Program-made: the position numbers and the translations under genes
Source: Rhodosalinus sp041685465
GTDB taxonomy: Bacteria > Pseudomonadota > Alphaproteobacteria > Rhodobacterales > Rhodobacteraceae
Length of the DNA stretch: 6,089 bases
Assembly (NCBI RefSeq): GCF_041685465.1
Contig: NZ_JAWLFS010000186.1
Coordinates: 1-6,089, forward strand
Direction of reading: 5' to 3'
Shown: piece after piece, positions 4,676 through 6,089 of the stretch
How positions within the stretch are numbered: position 1 is the stretch's first letter
Layout: the number at the start of each line of letters is the position of its first letter
Notes under the pieces: generated by a model
What the model saw: only the letters and a program-made list of their open reading frames with translations
Told to the model about the DNA's origin: nothing
Database searches by the model: none

Positions 4676-6089
4676 TCAGGCCGCCGCGTAGCCGAGGCTG
4701 CGGCAGGCGGCGCGGATCTCGTCGAGGATCGCCGGATCGTCGATGGTGGCCGGCGTCTTGACCTCCTCGCCGTCCGCGATCTTCACCATGGTCGCCCGCA
4801 GGATCTTGCCCGAGCGCGTCTTGGGCAGGCGGTCCACGACGACGGCGTGCTTGAAGGCCGCCACCGGCCCGATGCGGTCGCGCACCAGCGCCACGCATTC
4901 GCGCACGATCTCCGCCTCGGAGCGGTTCACCCCCTTGGTGAGGCAGAGGAACCCCATCGGCAGTTGCCCCTTGAGCGCGTCCGCCACGCCGATCACCGCG
5001 CATTCGGCGACGTCCGGGTGCTCGGCGAGCACCTCCTCCATGCCGCCGGTGGAGAGGCGATGGCCGGCGACGTTGATGACGTCGTCGGTGCGCGCCATGA
5101 TGTAGAGGTAGCCGTCCGCGTCGATGAGCCCCGCGTCGCCCGTCTCGTAGTAGCCGGGGAAATGCTCCAGGTAGCTCTTGCGGAAGCGGTCCTCGGCGTT
5201 CCAGAGCGTGGGCAGCGTGCCCGGTGGCAGCGGCAGCTTGATCGCCACGGCGCCGAGCGTGTCGGGGCCCACCGGATGGCCCGCCTCGTCCAGGATCTGC
5301 ACGTCGTAGCCCGGCATCGGCACGCCGGAGGAGCCCATGCGCGGCTCCACCCCGCCGAGGCCCACGGGCACGCCCGTGATGGTCCAGCCGGTCTCCGTCT
5401 GCCACCAGTGGTCGATGACCGGCACGCCGAGCTGCGCCTTCGCCCATTCGATGGTGTCGGGGTCCGCCCGCTCTCCGGCGAGGAAGAGGGTGCGCAGGCT
5501 CGACATGTCGTAGCGGCCGACATGGCTCCCCTCCGGATCCTCGCGCTTGATCGCGCGGAAGGCCGTGGGCGCGGTGAAGAAGGCGGCGACCCTGTGCTCC
5601 GAGATCACCCGCCAGAAGGTGCCGGCGTCCGGCGTGCCCACGGGCTTGCCCTCGAAGACGATCGTCGTGTTGCCGTGGATGAGCGGCGCATAGGCGATGT
5701 AGGAGTGCCCCACGACCCAGCCCACGTCCGAGGCCGCCCAGAACACCTCGCCCGGCTCGACGCCGTAGATGTTCTTCATCGTCCAGTTGAGCGCCACGAG
5801 GTGCCCGCCGGTGGGGCGCACCACGCCCTTGGGCTGGCCCGTGGTGCCCGAGGTGTAGAGGATGTAGGCCGGGTGCGTCGCCTCCACCGGCACGCAGTCC
5901 GCGGGCTCGGCGCCGTACTGGAAGGCGTGCCAGCCCACGTCGCGGCCGGGCTCCAGCCGCGCCACCTCCTCCTCGCGCTGGAAGATCACGCAGAAGTCGG
6001 GCTGATGCGCGGCCTCCGCCAGCGCGCCGTCGAGAAGCGGCTTGTAGTGCACCACGCGCCCCGGCTCGATCCCGCAGGAGGCGGCGATC
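4676..6089 (-). CDS. prpE: Propionyl-CoA synthetase, C-terminal three quarters
   Basis: The 5' end is beyond the right edge, and the frame is open to the last full codon (IAASCGIEPGRVVHYKPLLD). About 470 residues are visible; the family is about 630, so roughly 160 residues are missing. The enzyme activates propionate with ATP and CoA to propionyl-CoA through an adenylate, in the cytosol. Visible motifs (numbered from the first visible residue) are the P-loop YTSGTTGQPKG (78-88), DHWWQTETGW (226-235), YYETGDAG (313-320), the hinge/CoA segment ARTDDVINVAGHRLSTGGMEE (332-352) and PKTRSGKILR (422-431), whose Lys428 is the adenylation lysine and the usual acylation control site. The CGIEP..VVHYKPLLD block and the GHRLSTGGMEEVLAEHPDVAECAVIG block favour PrpE (ACSS3-like) over acetyl-CoA synthetase. 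No prpBCD or prpR is in view. In marine roseobacters such enzymes are also linked to acrylate activation; that is only a possibility here. The CIA30 gene follows on the same strand. Confidence 0.92.
   Translation of the reverse strand, partial: IAASCGIEPGRVVHYKPLLDGALAEAAHQPDFCVIFQREEEVARLEPGRDVGWHAFQYGAEPADCVPVEATHPAYILYTSGTTGQPKGVVRPTGGHLVALNWTMKNIYGVEPGEVFWAASDVGWVVGHSYIAYAPLIHGNTTIVFEGKPVGTPDAGTFWRVISEHRVAAFFTAPTAFRAIKREDPEGSHVGRYDMSSLRTLFLAGERADPDTIEWAKAQLGVPVIDHWWQTETGWTITGVPVGLGGVEPRMGSSGVPMPGYDVQILDEAGHPVGPDTLGAVAIKLPLPPGTLPTLWNAEDRFRKSYLEHFPGYYETGDAGLIDADGYLYIMARTDDVINVAGHRLSTGGMEEVLAEHPDVAECAVIGVADALKGQLPMGFLCLTKGVNRSEAEIVRECVALVRDRIGPVAAFKHAVVVDRLPKTRSGKILRATMVKIADGEEVKTPATIDDPAILDEIRAACRSLGYAAA

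Noticed and set aside
4032..5447. A 471-residue version of the CIA30 gene starting inside prpE.
   Set aside because: The upstream 294 residues are a shifted-frame shadow of prpE. A good ribosome site and a signal peptide place the start at 4565.

Overview
The window is about 70% G+C, tightly packed with genes, and has the look of a chromosomal housekeeping segment from an alphaproteobacterium. The protein sequences and the short, high-GC style of the NAD kinase suggest Rhodobacterales (roseobacter/Rhodobacter type). This assignment rests on family resemblance, not on a marker gene. There is no tRNA, rRNA, IS element, CRISPR array or phage gene in the window, and base composition is even except for one A/T-rich spot at 2290-2353.

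Layout from left to right: glyA (serine hydroxymethyltransferase, minus strand, 58-1353); a 164-base divergent promoter region; nadK (NAD kinase, plus strand, 1518-2279); an 83-base convergent gap filled almost entirely by two large palindromes sharing an identical 20-base core; an amidase-signature hydrolase (minus, 2363-3790); a 241-base non-coding gap; a small exported CIA30-domain protein (minus, 4032-4565); a 110-base gap rich in G/C hairpins; and the C-terminal three quarters of prpE (propionyl-CoA synthetase, minus, 4676 to the right edge, 5' end outside the window).

glyA (one-carbon units, serine/glycine) and nadK (NADP supply) are core metabolism and are transcribed away from each other from a shared spacer. 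prpE activates propionate to propionyl-CoA, and the CIA30 gene lies just downstream on the same strand, so it may be read from the prpE transcript. The amidase has a complete Ser-cisSer-Lys triad but nothing nearby identifies its substrate.

No novel multigene system is visible. The one structure that ordinary gene annotation does not explain is the tandem palindrome pair between nadK and the amidase. Both stop codons sit at or in the bases of the stems, the two centres are 43 bp apart, and neither hairpin is followed by a T-tract on either strand. It is the item most worth a genome-wide search.
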